DNA from: Psilocybe azurescens
Lineage: Eukaryota > Basidiomycota > Agaricomycetes > Agaricales > Agrocybaceae
Reading direction: 5' to 3'
NCBI GenBank assembly: GCA_023853785.1
Contig: JAJIRX010000678.1
Span: 1 to 26,686 of the forward strand
DNA length: 26,686 nt
A model generated the notes under the pieces. It had not been told where the DNA came from. It saw nothing but the letters and a program-made list of their open reading frames with translations, and did no database searches. Both the position numbers and the translations under genes were made by a program. Shown piece by piece: positions 1 to 10,556 of this stretch. Every line of letters begins with the position of its first letter. The stretch's first letter is position 1.

Positions 1-390
1 CTCACAATCGTACTCACTTACGACTCCACCTAAACCCGACTCCACACAGCACACATCCTGCGCCTGCTAGCGCCGCACCACATTCTTGCGCGAACTCTCG
101 CCAGACGTGTTCGCGCTCAACCGCATCTCCTCGCTCGTCGATTCGGGCAAAACGGTGGCGGAGCTGAAGGCGTATCAGGAAGATGGGATGTGTCTTGTTT
201 ATTTATTTCCTTTTTCATCAATTTTAATTTCGTCAACAAAAACTCACTAAAACATTTAATAGACTCGAGATGAAATATCGAGACACGAACGGCGTAGCCG
301 CGTTCGTAGGGCTCTGGTCCGTGCCTTCCTCTCTCTCCTCCCTCTCATGGCATGTCTAAAAGTAATCTAATCATAATACTATTGGATTAT

Positions 391-405
391 CACACACACA
401 CACAG
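391..405 (+). repeat. CA microsatellite in OMT intron, abutting the acceptor
   Basis: A run of CA dinucleotides lies at the 3' end of the OMT intron 317-405 and itself supplies the CAG acceptor. Using that AG restores the family sequence ...GLCTDEIQK across the junction. Confidence 0.8.
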
Positions 406-1279
406 CACAGACGAGATCCAAAAAGCCTCCGCATACATGACGGAGACCTACTACCTCTCGCAGTCGCCGCACGCGGGCGGGGACCGCGCCTGGCCAGGCG
501 CCGTTTTGCTTTGCGTTTGATACGGTGCGGAGCGGGACGGGCTTTTTCGGGTGGTTGGAGGGCGAGGTTGCAGGGGGAGGAGGGAAGGAGGGATGATGAT
601 GGCACTGAGTGAGTGAACCGTTCTTCTCTAAGAATGACTCCGTATTTATTATCGGTGATATTGAATTAAATTTTTATTTTAGCGACGCCGTCGAAAGAGG
701 GAGGGCGGGATCCTCCCGCCTGCACTCGGACCTTCTTCGCCTAAGGGGTCTAGTAAACGACAGTCACAGAACCCAGCGGAAGACGGGCAAGGCGGATCCA
801 CGACCACAGCCGCTCTATGTACCAAAGCCGTGCTCAGGAAGAGGGCGGCGGGAAACCGTACGAGAACCTAAATCTAACTCGAGCGGTGGTAGCAGCGGAG
901 GCTCTGGATCCGACTCGAACTCGAACTTAACATCTACCGTCAAGAACGGCGAGCGCTCCGAGTTCGAGGCTGATTCCAACGCGAACGCCAGCGCGCAGAG
1001 AACGCGAACAGATTCCGGCTCGAGCGGTTCGGAAAAGCCATGTCCGGCACGGACGGGTGGGAGGCGCCTGGCGCCGCTTTGAATGGTGTGTGCGTCCAAT
1101 CCCCAAAACACAAAACTCGAGAGATAGAAAAAGTCGAATATATGTGCTAATTTCGACTCGTTTGTCTTATTTTTGCTTGGTTTTCAGGGTTTGACTGGAG
1201 CTCGCTTCCGCACGGGAGCATCGTCGTGGATGTAGGAGGCGGGATAGGGTCGACGAGCATGTTGCTCGCTACTGCTTTT

Positions 1280-1352
1280 TCGTCGTCGTCGGCGTCTACT
1301 TCTGCGGTGATGACCATGATGACAACGATAATGATGATAATAATGAAATGAA
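1280..1352 (+). repeat. TCG / ATGATA microsatellite expansion inside the methyltransferase domain
   Basis: Just after the SAM loop, where the family has a short helix leading to a QDRPVV motif, the sequence becomes TCGTCGTCG and then ATG/ATA trinucleotides. It reads as Ser then Met/Ile runs and ends in an in-frame TGA. The family sequence resumes in another frame at VKFIMQDRPVV (about 1369). The expansion breaks the domain and looks like a real microsatellite rather than an isolated base error. Confidence 0.75.
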
Positions 1353-2105
1353 ACTGGGCCAAGGGTGAAGTTTATCATGCAAGATCGGCCTGTGGTGTGT
1401 GAGATGGGCGAGAAGGTATCTTGTCTTTCGGATTCGTATATGCGCGTGGCTGAGCTTTTGTCTGTCCGTTAGGCATGGAAAGCGAAATGTCCAGAACTCC
1501 TAGAGTCCACCGCTCGGTTCCAAGGTGAGCCTCCTTTCTTCCCTCCTTCCTGCTCCTTATCTAAAAACTCCTTCAATCCTTCCATGCATCCAGTCCACGA
1601 CTTTTTCACACCCCAGCCAATCCACAACGCTGCCGTCTTCCTCCTCCGCATTGTTCTGCACGACTGGCCCGACGTGTTCGCACGGAAAATCCTGCCTGAG
1701 AGAGGCGGCGATGTCGGAGACGAAGCTTGTCATTGCGGATTTTGTGCTGCCGCTTGCGTGCCCTGATGATGATATGGGTGGTGAAGGAGAGGACGGGGTC
1801 CTTGACGATATAGAGGGCGCGCGGACTTCGCCTGCGCCCGCGCCGCTTCTTGCGAATCTCGGAAAAGCTAGTGCGAATGTGTATTGGATGGACTTGACGG
1901 TGTGTATTACTTTGATTCGATTGTTTAATATGTTTTGAATGTCTTTTTCCCCTCTTAGATGCAGACTATGTTTAACTCGCAGGAACGAACGCTCCGGGAG
2001 CTCGTCTCGCTGGCGTTGTCTGCTGGGTGGAAAATTGTGAAAGTGATGAGGACCTCGGGATCGATGTTTGGATATCTGGTGGCTGAGCCCGTGGATATAC
2101 CCGCC

Positions 2106-3652
2106 CAATACCAGGACGTCGGCCAGAAAAATCTGACTGGGTTAAACCAGGAAGGCGATTTATTCTCCCCCCTTCAAAGGCGTCAATGTGGAAGAGAAGG
2201 AGGTGGTGGTGGAGGAATACGCGGGTATCGAGGATGAGAAGAGGTTCGAAAGACAGCGAGGTACAAAGCCAGAGAAAGAGAAAGAGACGGAGGCGATATG
2301 GAGATGATCGAGCGCGCGAGCTCGCGCTGCGGTACTCCGACGTTTGGCTCGAACACGCGGCTTTCGTCTGTCAAAGAAGCGCTGGCGCGGTTGGGAGGCG
2401 GGATCATGCGTGCGAAAGCCATGTCTCGGGCTATGTCTGCGCCGTCATCGAACTTGAAGCCGCTGGCTGTGCCGGCACTGAAGCCTGCCTTGTCGCTTTT
2501 GTCGACGGTGAAGACGACAAAGACTAAAAAGAAGCCGTCGCCGCTCTCGGTTCCGCCGTTGCTTTCGTCGCCGTCGCCTGTGGGTTCGCCTTCGAGGTTG
2601 AAGATGGGGGTGCCGCTGATTTATACGGCGGGGGCATCTTCGTCGTTGTCGGCGCAGACGACATCCCCACAGCGACAATCGCAATCGCAATCTCCAGGTC
2701 CCAAATTGATCACTAGGAGGATGTCGCTTGCCAGTCTGCACACTGCGCATTCAATGCAGAGTGTGGGGCTCAGCCTCAGGTTTCATCGCCCCAGCGGCAG
2801 CTGTTGCCTTCGCCTTTGTCTACTTCATATACACAGGCGCAGACAACGCAGGCCATGCCGAAGATGCACCGGAGAGCTTCGTATGCTCATATGTCGCAGA
2901 TGCAGATGACTGTGTCTGCACACGCGAACGTGCCTGCCTGCTTAAGTACGGGCTCAGTGTCGCCGAACTTGATCCCTCCGACGAGTATGATACCTATCCG
3001 AGTGAATGGAGAGTTCCTGCCTCCTGCCTTATCGAGCAACAATAACAATACATACCAGAGATACTTGCACTTGACTTCGTCAACATCCACATCGTCAGAA
3101 TCATCAGCGTCATCGTCAGTCACTGGGTCACCTAGACCGCGCACTCCTCGAGTGCCAGGGCTAGGTATGCTGCCACGTAGAGCTTCGAATTGCCATCTTC
3201 AGACTGTGGGTGATACGACGTCGACCATGCAGCCGGTGTCTGCGCTTTATCAGAAACGCTCTGGGACGGTGGTCGTAGGGCCTTCAATTAGCTTACGAGA
3301 AGGTGACGCCGTGCTTCTGCGGACGGGCTCTGGAGAGGGCGGTAGAGCAGGTGAATATAGTGCGGAGGTTGTTAATGTTGATGGGGTTGGGGGTGGCGAG
3401 AGTAACAAAAGCAGTGGGATGGGGTCGAGGTTTGACGGGGGGAGGAGCATACGATTGCGAGGACATGCAAGACACTTTTCGACTTCGACTTCGACGTTGG
3501 CGGGCGGGGTGAGCGTTCTGGCTGCAGCTGCAAAGATCGACAGAAGAGAGCAGACCCAGCCGTCGCCCTCCGCTGTCAACATTGTTCTCATTCTTTCCAA
3601 GCTTGCGTTCTTCTGTCGCGAATATTGCTGCTATTTGTTAACTCATTTCTAA
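2106..3652 (+). pseudogene. Ser/Pro-rich low-complexity C-terminal extension of the OMT reading frame
   Basis: After the methyltransferase end (GYLVAEPVDIP, about 2105) three open frames follow one another. The first is a charged segment with KGVNVEEKEVVVEEYAG (2176-2290). The second is a Ser/Pro/Ala-rich segment, 2298 to about 2755. The third is a Ser/Thr/Gln-rich segment, about 2760-3652, ending at a TAA. Hand-offs near 2290 and 2755 look like frameshifts because composition continues across them. No domain is recognised. It would be a disordered tail of up to about 500 residues, unusual for a COMT-type enzyme, or a separate gene fused by read-through. A Kozak-poor ATG at 2298 is an alternative start. 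Confidence 0.5.
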
Positions 3653-5368
3653 ATTCATGGACTCACTATGCTATTTATACTAGGATTCGGAGTAGAACTT
3701 GAAGGAATTGGCGTCGCTTGGTCCGTGTTGTAGGGTATCGAAAGTTGTACTAAATCTTCAAGAAATGAATATGTATGCAGTCAGGTTGAGCCCCTACAGG
3801 CTGGAAGTCTACTAGATAGCAAAGGACAACAGTTCACCAACGCACGTACTACGTATGTACGTTTTCAGTGCACTGTGATGCTACCCTGCCAGGGATTATC
3901 TTTGTAGGTCTCGAAACAGTCTCAAACGCGGGCATCCCACCAGACAGCCGGATTTTTCAAAGTTCAGATATTTACCATTTTCTGAACATATTGAACAGGC
4001 AGTACGTCTTGTGTATATCTCAGTGACTCTAGAACACACTCAGGTAGCCGCTCATAACCTAGCACCGAGTTTAATGTTTCTGTAAGTCTATGTTTTACAA
4101 AATACACCATGTCGAATATCATAACAGTTGGGTCACAACGCGTGAGGTCACACAATTAATCGGCCGGTAGGTGCTAGATAGGCGCCGGCGCTCGTCGTGG
4201 AAACTATAGCTCCAAGACATTTCTGAGATGTGTAGATAAGCGAAGATCGGTAAGAGATATTTTGCATAGATTACGTGCTTACCTGATCCCTAACCCCATC
4301 GTTATAAGCCACTGGGACGTGGGGGTTTGTTGATGAATGTTAGTTATTCGGCTTCGTCAGGTCGATGGATTCCAGCCAAACGCCTATACAACGGTATATT
4401 TAAAGCGCGCAGGCTAGGCGAAGAGGAAGATGCTAAGTTAAAAGAGGCGAGCCTTCAGGATATACTGTCAAAAAAACTGACATTGGCATTGGAAGTCTTG
4501 CATCGCACGTTGTTCCTCACTCCTGCCTTTTCCGGTACTCCTAGTTGCAACTGAACATCTATCAATAACGGATCTGAGTTGAGAGGGACACCAAATAACA
4601 AAGATTCCCCGAATTCAACGGTCAATATGAGGGGACGCAGCAGCAGTGGATAAGATGGGAAAGGATATACAGAGAATGGATTAAAAGGCGGAAAGAAGAA
4701 CGAGTGGTGGTATGACAGTGTCCCGTGGAGGTTATGACTCTGGATTCGGTTGTGTCTTGTCGCCAGGTCGTTCAACATAAGGCTTCGGATTTTTTTTTTG
4801 TAAGAGTCGTTAACGGAAAGAGAAACGAGAAGTTACATAAAAGGTCATGCATCATGCACACCAAGAGGTAATAGAATCTCACCGAACGCCTGCATTGGAA
4901 ACTCCAGGCCCCAAGAATTCGTTTTTGGGCCGACAGCATTCATCTCGAAGGGTAGACAAGATGAGCGCAGAGCTATTGGAAGGATGAAACAAGTATAGAG
5001 CATGTCTCACCTTGTACGCAAAAATAACTTCAGCGGGTAGTGACCGACCCGTTGGGAACTGGACGCCTTCTGCTTTCCTTCGGGGAGCCATGGCTCAGTT
5101 GAGATCAGACTTCTACTTCATATGGAACCAGGTATACGGAGACATGAAACGTTTGCCTGTAAACTTGGAAAGGAAGCCTTATCACTTTCCCAGCCGCTCA
5201 ACAGGTCATGGGTTGCAGCTTCCTTCCCCGATCCCGGCCATCCATTTATAGCCCTCCATGCACCCAGTGTGCGGCTGCCCAGCAGTCCGTGGGATGAGAA
5301 GCCGACCGACGACATCACCCCTCGATGCTTCCCAACCGGACTGTTGTTTCGCTACCCTCATCATCGAG
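3653..5368. other. Intergenic region without a convincing gene
   Basis: Open frames here are short and match no family I recognise, for example 4327-4554 on + and 3964-4155 on -. A minus-strand frame at 4879-5091 starts MAPRRKAEG and is crossed by a GTGAGA donor after ...VIFAYK, so a small divergent gene is possible, but no downstream exon keeps frame. A TTTATAG box near 5244-5250 lies about 120 bp before the GTPase start and could be its core promoter. A near-palindrome of CGTAC/GTACG occurs near 3843-3861. Confidence 0.5.
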
Positions 5369-6568
5369 ATGTCCGCTAATCGTCAAAATCCCGCTAAAGA
5401 GTCGAAAGTCAAAGCATGGGGTAACCGACTGAAGAAATCCCTGCGATTTGGATCGCCGAGTACCGGGACAGTACCAAGGAAAGAGGCTGCGAAACTCCGA
5501 GCTAGATACACCCATTTCCGCATTCTTGTTATCGGGAGGGCAAACGCTGGCAAAACAACCCTGTTAAAGCGGGTATGTAACACGACTGAAGAGCCATCGA
5601 TCTATGATGACGGTAAAAATCTGGTGAGCTACCCAGCCCTGCGCAAGATATCAGACACTTATTATTTGTCAATAGCTTGAACCAACTTCGAGGGTACTAT
5701 TCCTCCATAATTTTTGCATCTCCCATTAACAAAATGACTGACTTTTGTCATTGTAGCGTGGAATCCATGACGTCCGTCGAGAATTCATATTTAAAAAGCA
5801 ACCCAAAGTTCATCTTTCATGACTCGCCTGGTTTTGAGGCAGGGGGTGAGGAGGAACTAAAGGCTGTGATGGATTTCATTGAAGAGCATTCAAAGGCTTA
5901 TGAAGTCAATGACCAAATTCATATCATATGGTATGTGTTTTTTTGTTCTAATCTTTTATTTGAAGCACCTCACATAACAATGGGTGTAGGTTTTGCTTTG
6001 AGCCAGATGTATCACGCCCATTATTGGACTTGGAAGTTAAGTTTTTCAATGGAAATCGTGAAATGGAATGGTAAGCTTGTCACAAAATTTGAATAGTAAT
6101 TAAAACTTATACAAAACCAGTGCCAGTTGTGGCAATCTTCATGAAGTTTGATGATCTTATCAGCCAGGTTTGGAACAGAAGCATTACCTCCGAGCAGAAT
6201 ACCCAGCATGCTTTGGACACTTTGCAGCAGAAGTTTGAGCAGCCACTTAGAAGCTATCAGTTTCCACCACAGGGTTATGTTCGGCTTGAGGGTAAGTGAT
6301 TTATAATTCACCAAATCAATTTAGAGACTTAACACCATGAATAGCACTTGATAAAAATGAAAGTGATCACCAGAAACAAATTGAAGAATTAATCAAACAA
6401 ACAGCAGCATCAATTGATGATCTTGCTCTCAAAATGCTGTTTGTTAGTGTACAGCAGAATAATTTAAAGATATGCATTGAATATGCAATAAAGAAGTATG
6501 TTATCAATTAGTTGTATTTCAATGTTGCTTATTATATTTTTAGCATTGTGAATCAAATAACAAACATG
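5369..6568 (+). CDS. Fungal P-loop GTPase (G-domain protein), six 5' exons
   Basis: ATG at 5369 opens a basic N-terminus (MSANRQNPAKESKVKAWG). P-loop GRANAGKTT (G1) lies near residue 60, then KRVCNTTEEPSIY. Exon 2 has RGIHD and a G3-like DSPGFEAGGEEE. Exon 4 has VVAIFMKFDDL, where the family has its G4 (TKFD-like), and QFPPQGYVRLE. Exon 5 has SIDDLALKMLFVSVQQNNL. This order is that of a large Agaricomycete family of stand-alone GTPases. Exons: 5369-5623, 5757-5930, 5990-6070, 6121-6291, 6345-6495 and 6544-6568, all with GT...AG borders and introns of 48-133 nt. Two one-base inconsistencies remain: an extra A in the A-run near 5791-5795 and a phase mismatch at the 6070/6121 junction. The G1 lysine and threonine are intact. 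The cellular role of the family is poorly known. Exon 6 ends in phase 0 and the tandem array follows. Confidence 0.86.
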
Positions 6569-6866
6569 GTATGTTGATTAAAGTGCACTAGATCATTTCA
6601 GTGGCTAATATACATAAAGGATGATTTGATATTTTGGACTATTGTTTGGTTTCCACACATTCATTATGTATGTGAATATGCTACTGCACTATAAAGCACA
6701 GTAACTGACATTAAATCAGAGTGTAAGCATTAATCATTTACTTGTCATGGATGTGTGTAATGACATATAGATAGTATGTGAGTGCAAATTTTGAAACTAT
6801 GAACAATGTGCTAACAGAGTGTTATAAGGAATATGATGTAAGATTTCAACTAGTGGAGATATGATT
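6569..6866. other. AT-rich spacer, probably intronic
   Basis: Sequence between the GTATGT donor after exon 6 of the GTPase and the first recognisable array unit. No frame or repeat is seen. The first usable acceptor is the TAG at 6911-6913, giving an intron of 345 nt, much longer than the other introns of this gene. Confidence 0.5.
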
Positions 6867-8876
6867 GCATGCTCAATTGCAACTGCTGATATTTTCTGCA
6901 TCAATTTTCGTAGCATGTAAGTTGTGCACACTATTTGTGATTGATTGCAATTGCTGATATTATCTGCATCAATGCTAATTCAGTATGTAAGCTGTGTGCA
7001 CTTTTTGTGATTGATTGCAATTGCTGATATTATCTGCATCAATTCTAATTCAGAATGTAAGTTGTGTGCACTGTTTGTGATTGATTGCAATTGCTGATAT
7101 TATCTGCATCAATTCTAATTCAGAATGTAAGTTGTGTGCACTGTTTGTGATTGATTGCAATTGCTGATATTATCTGCATCAATTCTAATTCAGGCTGTAA
7201 GTTGTGTGCACTATTTGTGATTGATTGCAATTGCTGATATTATCTGCATCAATTCTAATTCAGGATGTAAGTTGTGTGCACTGTTAGTGATTGATTGCAA
7301 TTGCTGATATTATCTGCATCAATTCTAATTCAGAATGTAAGTTGTGTACACTGTTTGTGATTGATTGCAATTGCTGATATTATCTGCATAAATTCTAATT
7401 CAGGCTGTAAGTTGTGTGCACTGTTTGTGATTGATTACAATTGCTGATATTATCTGCATCAATTCTAATTCAGGCTGTAAGTTGTGTGCACTGTTTGTGA
7501 TTGATTGCAATTGCTGATATTATCTGCATCAATTCTAATTCAGATTGTAAGTTGTGTGCACTGTTTGTGATTGATTGCAATTGCTGATATTATCTGCATC
7601 AATTCTAATTCAGCTTGTAAGTTGTGTGCACTGTTTGTGATTGAATGCAATTGCTGATATTATCTGCATCAATTCTAATTCAGCTTGTAAGTTGTGTGCA
7701 CTGTTTGTGATTGATTCCAATTGCTGATATTATCTGTATCAATTCTAATTCAGGATGTAAGTTGTGTGCGGCTATTTGTGATTGATTGCAATTGCTGATA
7801 TTATCTGCATCAATTCTAATTCAGCTTGTAAGTTGTGTGCACTGTTTGTGATTGATTGCAATTGCTGATATTATCTGCATCAATTCTAATTCAGGCTGTA
7901 AGTTGTGTGCTCTGTTTCTGATTGATTGCAATTGCTGATATTATCTGCATCAATTCTAAATCAGGATGTAAGTTGTGTGCACTGTTTGTGATTGATTACA
8001 ATTGCTGATATTGTCTGCATCAATTCTAATTCAGGCTGTAAGTTGTGTGCACTGTTTGTGATTGATTGCAATTGCTGATATTATCTGCATCTATTCTAAT
8101 TCAGGCTGTAAGTTGTGTGCACTGTTTGTGATTGATTGCAATTGCTGATATTATCTGCATCAATTCTAATTCAGGCTGTAAGTTGTGTGCTCTGTTTGCA
8201 ATTGATTGCAATTGCTGATATTATCTGCATCAATTCTGTTTCAGGCTGTAAGTTGTGTGCACTGTTTGTGATTGATTGCAATTGCTGATATTGTCTGCAT
8301 CAATTCTAATTCAGGCTGTAAGTTGTGTGCACTGTTTGCAATTGATTGCAATTGCTGATATTATCTGCATCCATTCTAAATCAGGCTGTAAGTTGTGTGC
8401 ACTGTTTGTGATTGATTACAATTGCTGATATTATCTGCATCAATTCTAATTCAGCGTGTAAGTCATGTGTGCACTGTTTGTGATTGATTGCAATTGCTGA
8501 TATTATCTGCATCTATTCTAATTCAGGCTGTAAGTTGTGTGCACTGTTTGGATTGATTGCAATTGCTTATATTATCTGCATCAATTCTAATTCAGGCTGT
8601 AAGTTGTGTGCACTGTTTGTGATTGATTGCAATTGCTGATATTATCTGCATCAATTCTAATTCAGCGTGTAAGTTGTGTGCACTGTTTGTGATTGATTGC
8701 AATTGCTGATATTATCTGCATCTATTCTAATTCAGGCTGTAAGTTGTGTGTACTGTTTGTGATTGATTGCAATTGCTGATATTATCTGCATCTATTCTAA
8801 TTCAGGCTGTAAGTTGTATGTACTATTTGTAATTGATTGCAATTTTAATATACTCATATCACATTTATTTAGTTTG
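6867..8876 (+). repeat. 70-bp tandem array in which every unit is intron-like: GTAAGT...CAG + NNT
   Basis: The core CTGATATTATCTGCAT recurs 28 times at 70-bp steps from 6886 to 8776, with steps of 68, 69, 71 and 72 at a few points, plus degenerate flanks. Each unit holds a donor GTAAGT, a branch-like CTGAT about 28 nt before a CAG, then three bases NNT, then the next GTAAGT. Counting the edge copies (TAG-CAT at 6911-6916, TAG-TTT at 8871-8875) there are 29 acceptor-NNT-donor modules. The NNT set is GCT x14, AAT x3, GAT x3, CTT x3, CGT x2, and ATT, CAT, TAT and TTT once each. One donor is GTAAGC; all others are GTAAGT. Indels fall only inside the intron-like part. The array is directly visible; splicing is inference. 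Confidence 0.97.
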
Positions 8877-8950
8877 TAAGTTGTGTTTGCTTTATTGCTG
8901 AATACATGCTGATTGTTGTTCTTTTATTTCATATTACTTATATTTTATAG

Positions 8951-9367
8951 GCACACAGTGTTAAAACAAACATCAGCACTCATTTCACTGTAAGATTTTG
9001 TTTGCCCTTTTGGCTGGCATTTATAAAACTTCATTATTTATGAAATATTGTTGTTTTAGGAGCCATCCATAAATGCTTTTGCAGGTTGGGATATATTTAT
9101 CTTGTATTTCCAGTTTATATATCTCATTGTTTGTCTCAGCCATTCTTATCTCGCTTGAACATTCTTTTGGATTACTTCAACCAGTGGTGACAAATTTTTG
9201 ATGGCTTGGAATATTTATCTAAAGGATAGATGTAGTCAAGTTGATCAACTGTTAACAGCTTATCTGTCATCTATGCAAAAGGTGACTGGATCATAGAACA
9301 ATATTGCCCATCTGATGATTATATTGCAATATTTCAAAACATAATTTTCAAAACCTTCTCTGTAAGC
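8951..9367 (+). CDS. Candidate downstream exons of the GTPase gene, after the array
   Basis: The last array donor (8876) is followed by a 75-nt intron ending ATAG at 8950. An open 39-nt exon follows (8951-8989, AHSVKTNISTHFT, phase 0) with a GTAAGA donor. Intron 8990-9059 leads to 9060-9084 (EPSINAFA). From 9140 an exon reads AILISLEHSFGLLQP up to a TGA at 9199 or, in another frame, PFLSRLNILLDYF then MAWNIYLKDRCSQ up to 9282. A further open piece, WIIEQYCPSDDYIAIFQ, ends at a GTAAGC donor near 9368. The pieces look like protein but I recognise no family. Phase agrees with exon 6 through the whole array, which supports one gene spanning it. Frame breaks after 9140 make the end uncertain. Confidence 0.45.
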
Positions 9368-9826
9368 CAATTTATTTATCTATTTTTAAATTTTTATATT
9401 ATTGATATTGTACACCACTTTAGCCCATCTTAGCTTCATCACATGATATTATGATTAGTAGATCAACTGCCATTCTATATATTCAAATATCAGTCCAATA
9501 TATATAAATGTAACACTATGATTTCAAATCTTGCCATCAATCAGGCATCAGAGTAAGATACAAGTGTAAATATGATAATTAATTTTGAGCACATTTATAA
9601 ATTACTCAATTAACAGAGTCAGAATGTCATTGATGAGCTTCACATGGATTCTGGAAATGATTAATCTACTGATAATCTTGATGACTTGAATGATAACCAT
9701 AAACAGCACACTGTATATTAGAGATAGTGGTAAAGAAGAAGACAGTAGACTATTGCATAGGTTTTCCACACCCTCATGAATCATGTGCAAGGATGAGGGT
9801 TGGAGCTCAGCTATTCCCAACTCTCA
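9368..9826. other. AT-rich stretch with no recognisable feature
   Basis: Very AT-rich sequence with scattered stops in all frames. The longest frame is 72 codons on the minus strand (9602-9820), rich in Ile/Leu/Ser and without a motif. Nothing here is supported. Confidence 0.5.
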
Positions 9827-9919
9827 CATATCAATATTAAATTTAGGCACAAAAATTATACAATGTAGGCACTGTACAGTACCCAAGCCACAGAAATTCA
9901 TGTACTTTACAGTGCCCCC

Positions 9920-10215
9920 ATATTCCATCACTGGACCCAGCCAATTCCAATGGACAGTCCATTGGATGTCCAATGGATTCCATTGGACTTGACAAAATTC
10001 TGGTACCAGTCCAGTCAGAGTCCGGCCAAATTCGGTCAAAGTCCGGTCAAGTCACTTCAAGACAGAAAACAGGTGGACTGGCTGGACTGTCCAGTCTGTT
10101 GGACTTCTGTTGGACTTCCAGTGGACTTCCACCAGACTCTCAGCACTTAATTAGACCAGATCCCAGAGTGCTCTGTCCAGTGGATGTCCAGTGGATGTCC
10201 AGTGGACTGTCACTG
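9920..10215. repeat. Dispersed TGGAC/TCCA-rich repeat, copy 1
   Basis: Dense short repeats of the type CCATTGGAC, CCAGTGGAC, GTCCGGTC and GTTGGACTTC. A 14-bp unit, CCAGTGGATGTCCA-like, is repeated near 10175-10210. The same vocabulary occurs in 13530-13865, so this is a dispersed non-coding repeat family. Frames running through it are low-complexity (Trp/Leu/Ser/Gln) and are not treated as genes. No terminal inverted repeat or target duplication is evident. Confidence 0.7.
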
Positions 10216-10337
10216 GTTTAATTGCAGACTTGGGAGGGGAGTTAGGGACAGTTGCAGTGTTCTTGGAAGCTTTGGGAGCCATATTAAGGAAGCTAGATCA
10301 CTAGGATAATACTTCAATCTTATTTTTAATTCATGTA

Positions 10338-10535
10338 ACAATGTAATATAATATATTAAAAACTATATACTACATTATTATCTGACTTTGTGAATTTCAC
10401 TAACCAACTTTAAATTCACATGGAATGGAATGAAATGGAATTCAGTTGGATTCCAACTGGAATGTATTACTTAAAGTGGATTCATATAATAGTATAATAT
10501 AATATATTTAAAACTATGTACTACATTATTATCTA
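10338..10535. repeat. About 43-bp direct repeat pair flanking a 110-bp TGGAAT segment
   Basis: A segment containing TAATATAATATATT and CTACATTATTATCT occurs at about 10341-10383 and again at about 10491-10535 with a few differences. Between the copies lies a TGGAAT-rich stretch (about 10420-10465) with a small inverted repeat, CAGTTGG/CCAACTG. This looks like a local duplication, possibly left by insertion or by replication slippage. Confidence 0.7.
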
Positions 10536-10556
10536 CAATTTTACCTACAAGCAAGG

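Larger units (their letters stand above)
49..2105 (+). pseudogene. COMT-type O-methyltransferase, frame-broken, 5' end outside window
   Basis: SAM-dependent O-methyltransferase of the plant-COMT/fungal family. Segments appear in family order: ILRLLA and NRISSLVDSGKTV (N-terminal dimerisation region, 55-180), KYRDTNGVAAFVGL (273-314), TDEIQKASAYMTE (407-447), FFGWLEGE (546-570), RFGKAMSGTDGWEAPGAAL (1029-1085), the SAM loop DVGGGIG (1229-1249), MQDRPVV and the FFTPQP...LHDWPD block (1600-1670), LVIADFVLPL, and WMDLT/MQTMFNSQERTLRELV. Likely introns: 190-262, 317-405, 609-682, 1086-1187, 1420-1477, 1525-1591 and 1900-1958. The His of LHDWPD, the catalytic base position, is present. The reading frame breaks near 82, 500, 683-1029, 1340 and 1692, so no single intact protein can be read. 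The substrate is unknown; fungal members methylate small phenolics or other secondary metabolites. The family call is firm. Whether the gene is dead or mis-assembled is open. Confidence 0.9.

Noticed and set aside
4879..5091. CHCH-type mitochondrial protein suggested by a Cys-Cys RPKNE stretch
   Set aside because: Only one short motif is present, the frame is not kept after the likely splice, and no second Cys pair is found.
6867..8876. CRISPR-like array
   Set aside because: The units are direct tandem copies without unique spacers, in a eukaryotic intron-bearing gene. Only two bases vary per unit.
9783..10221. Overlapping frames rich in Trp, Leu, Ser and Gln
   Set aside because: They are translations of the TGGAC/TCCA dispersed repeat, which recurs at 13530-13865 with different frames.
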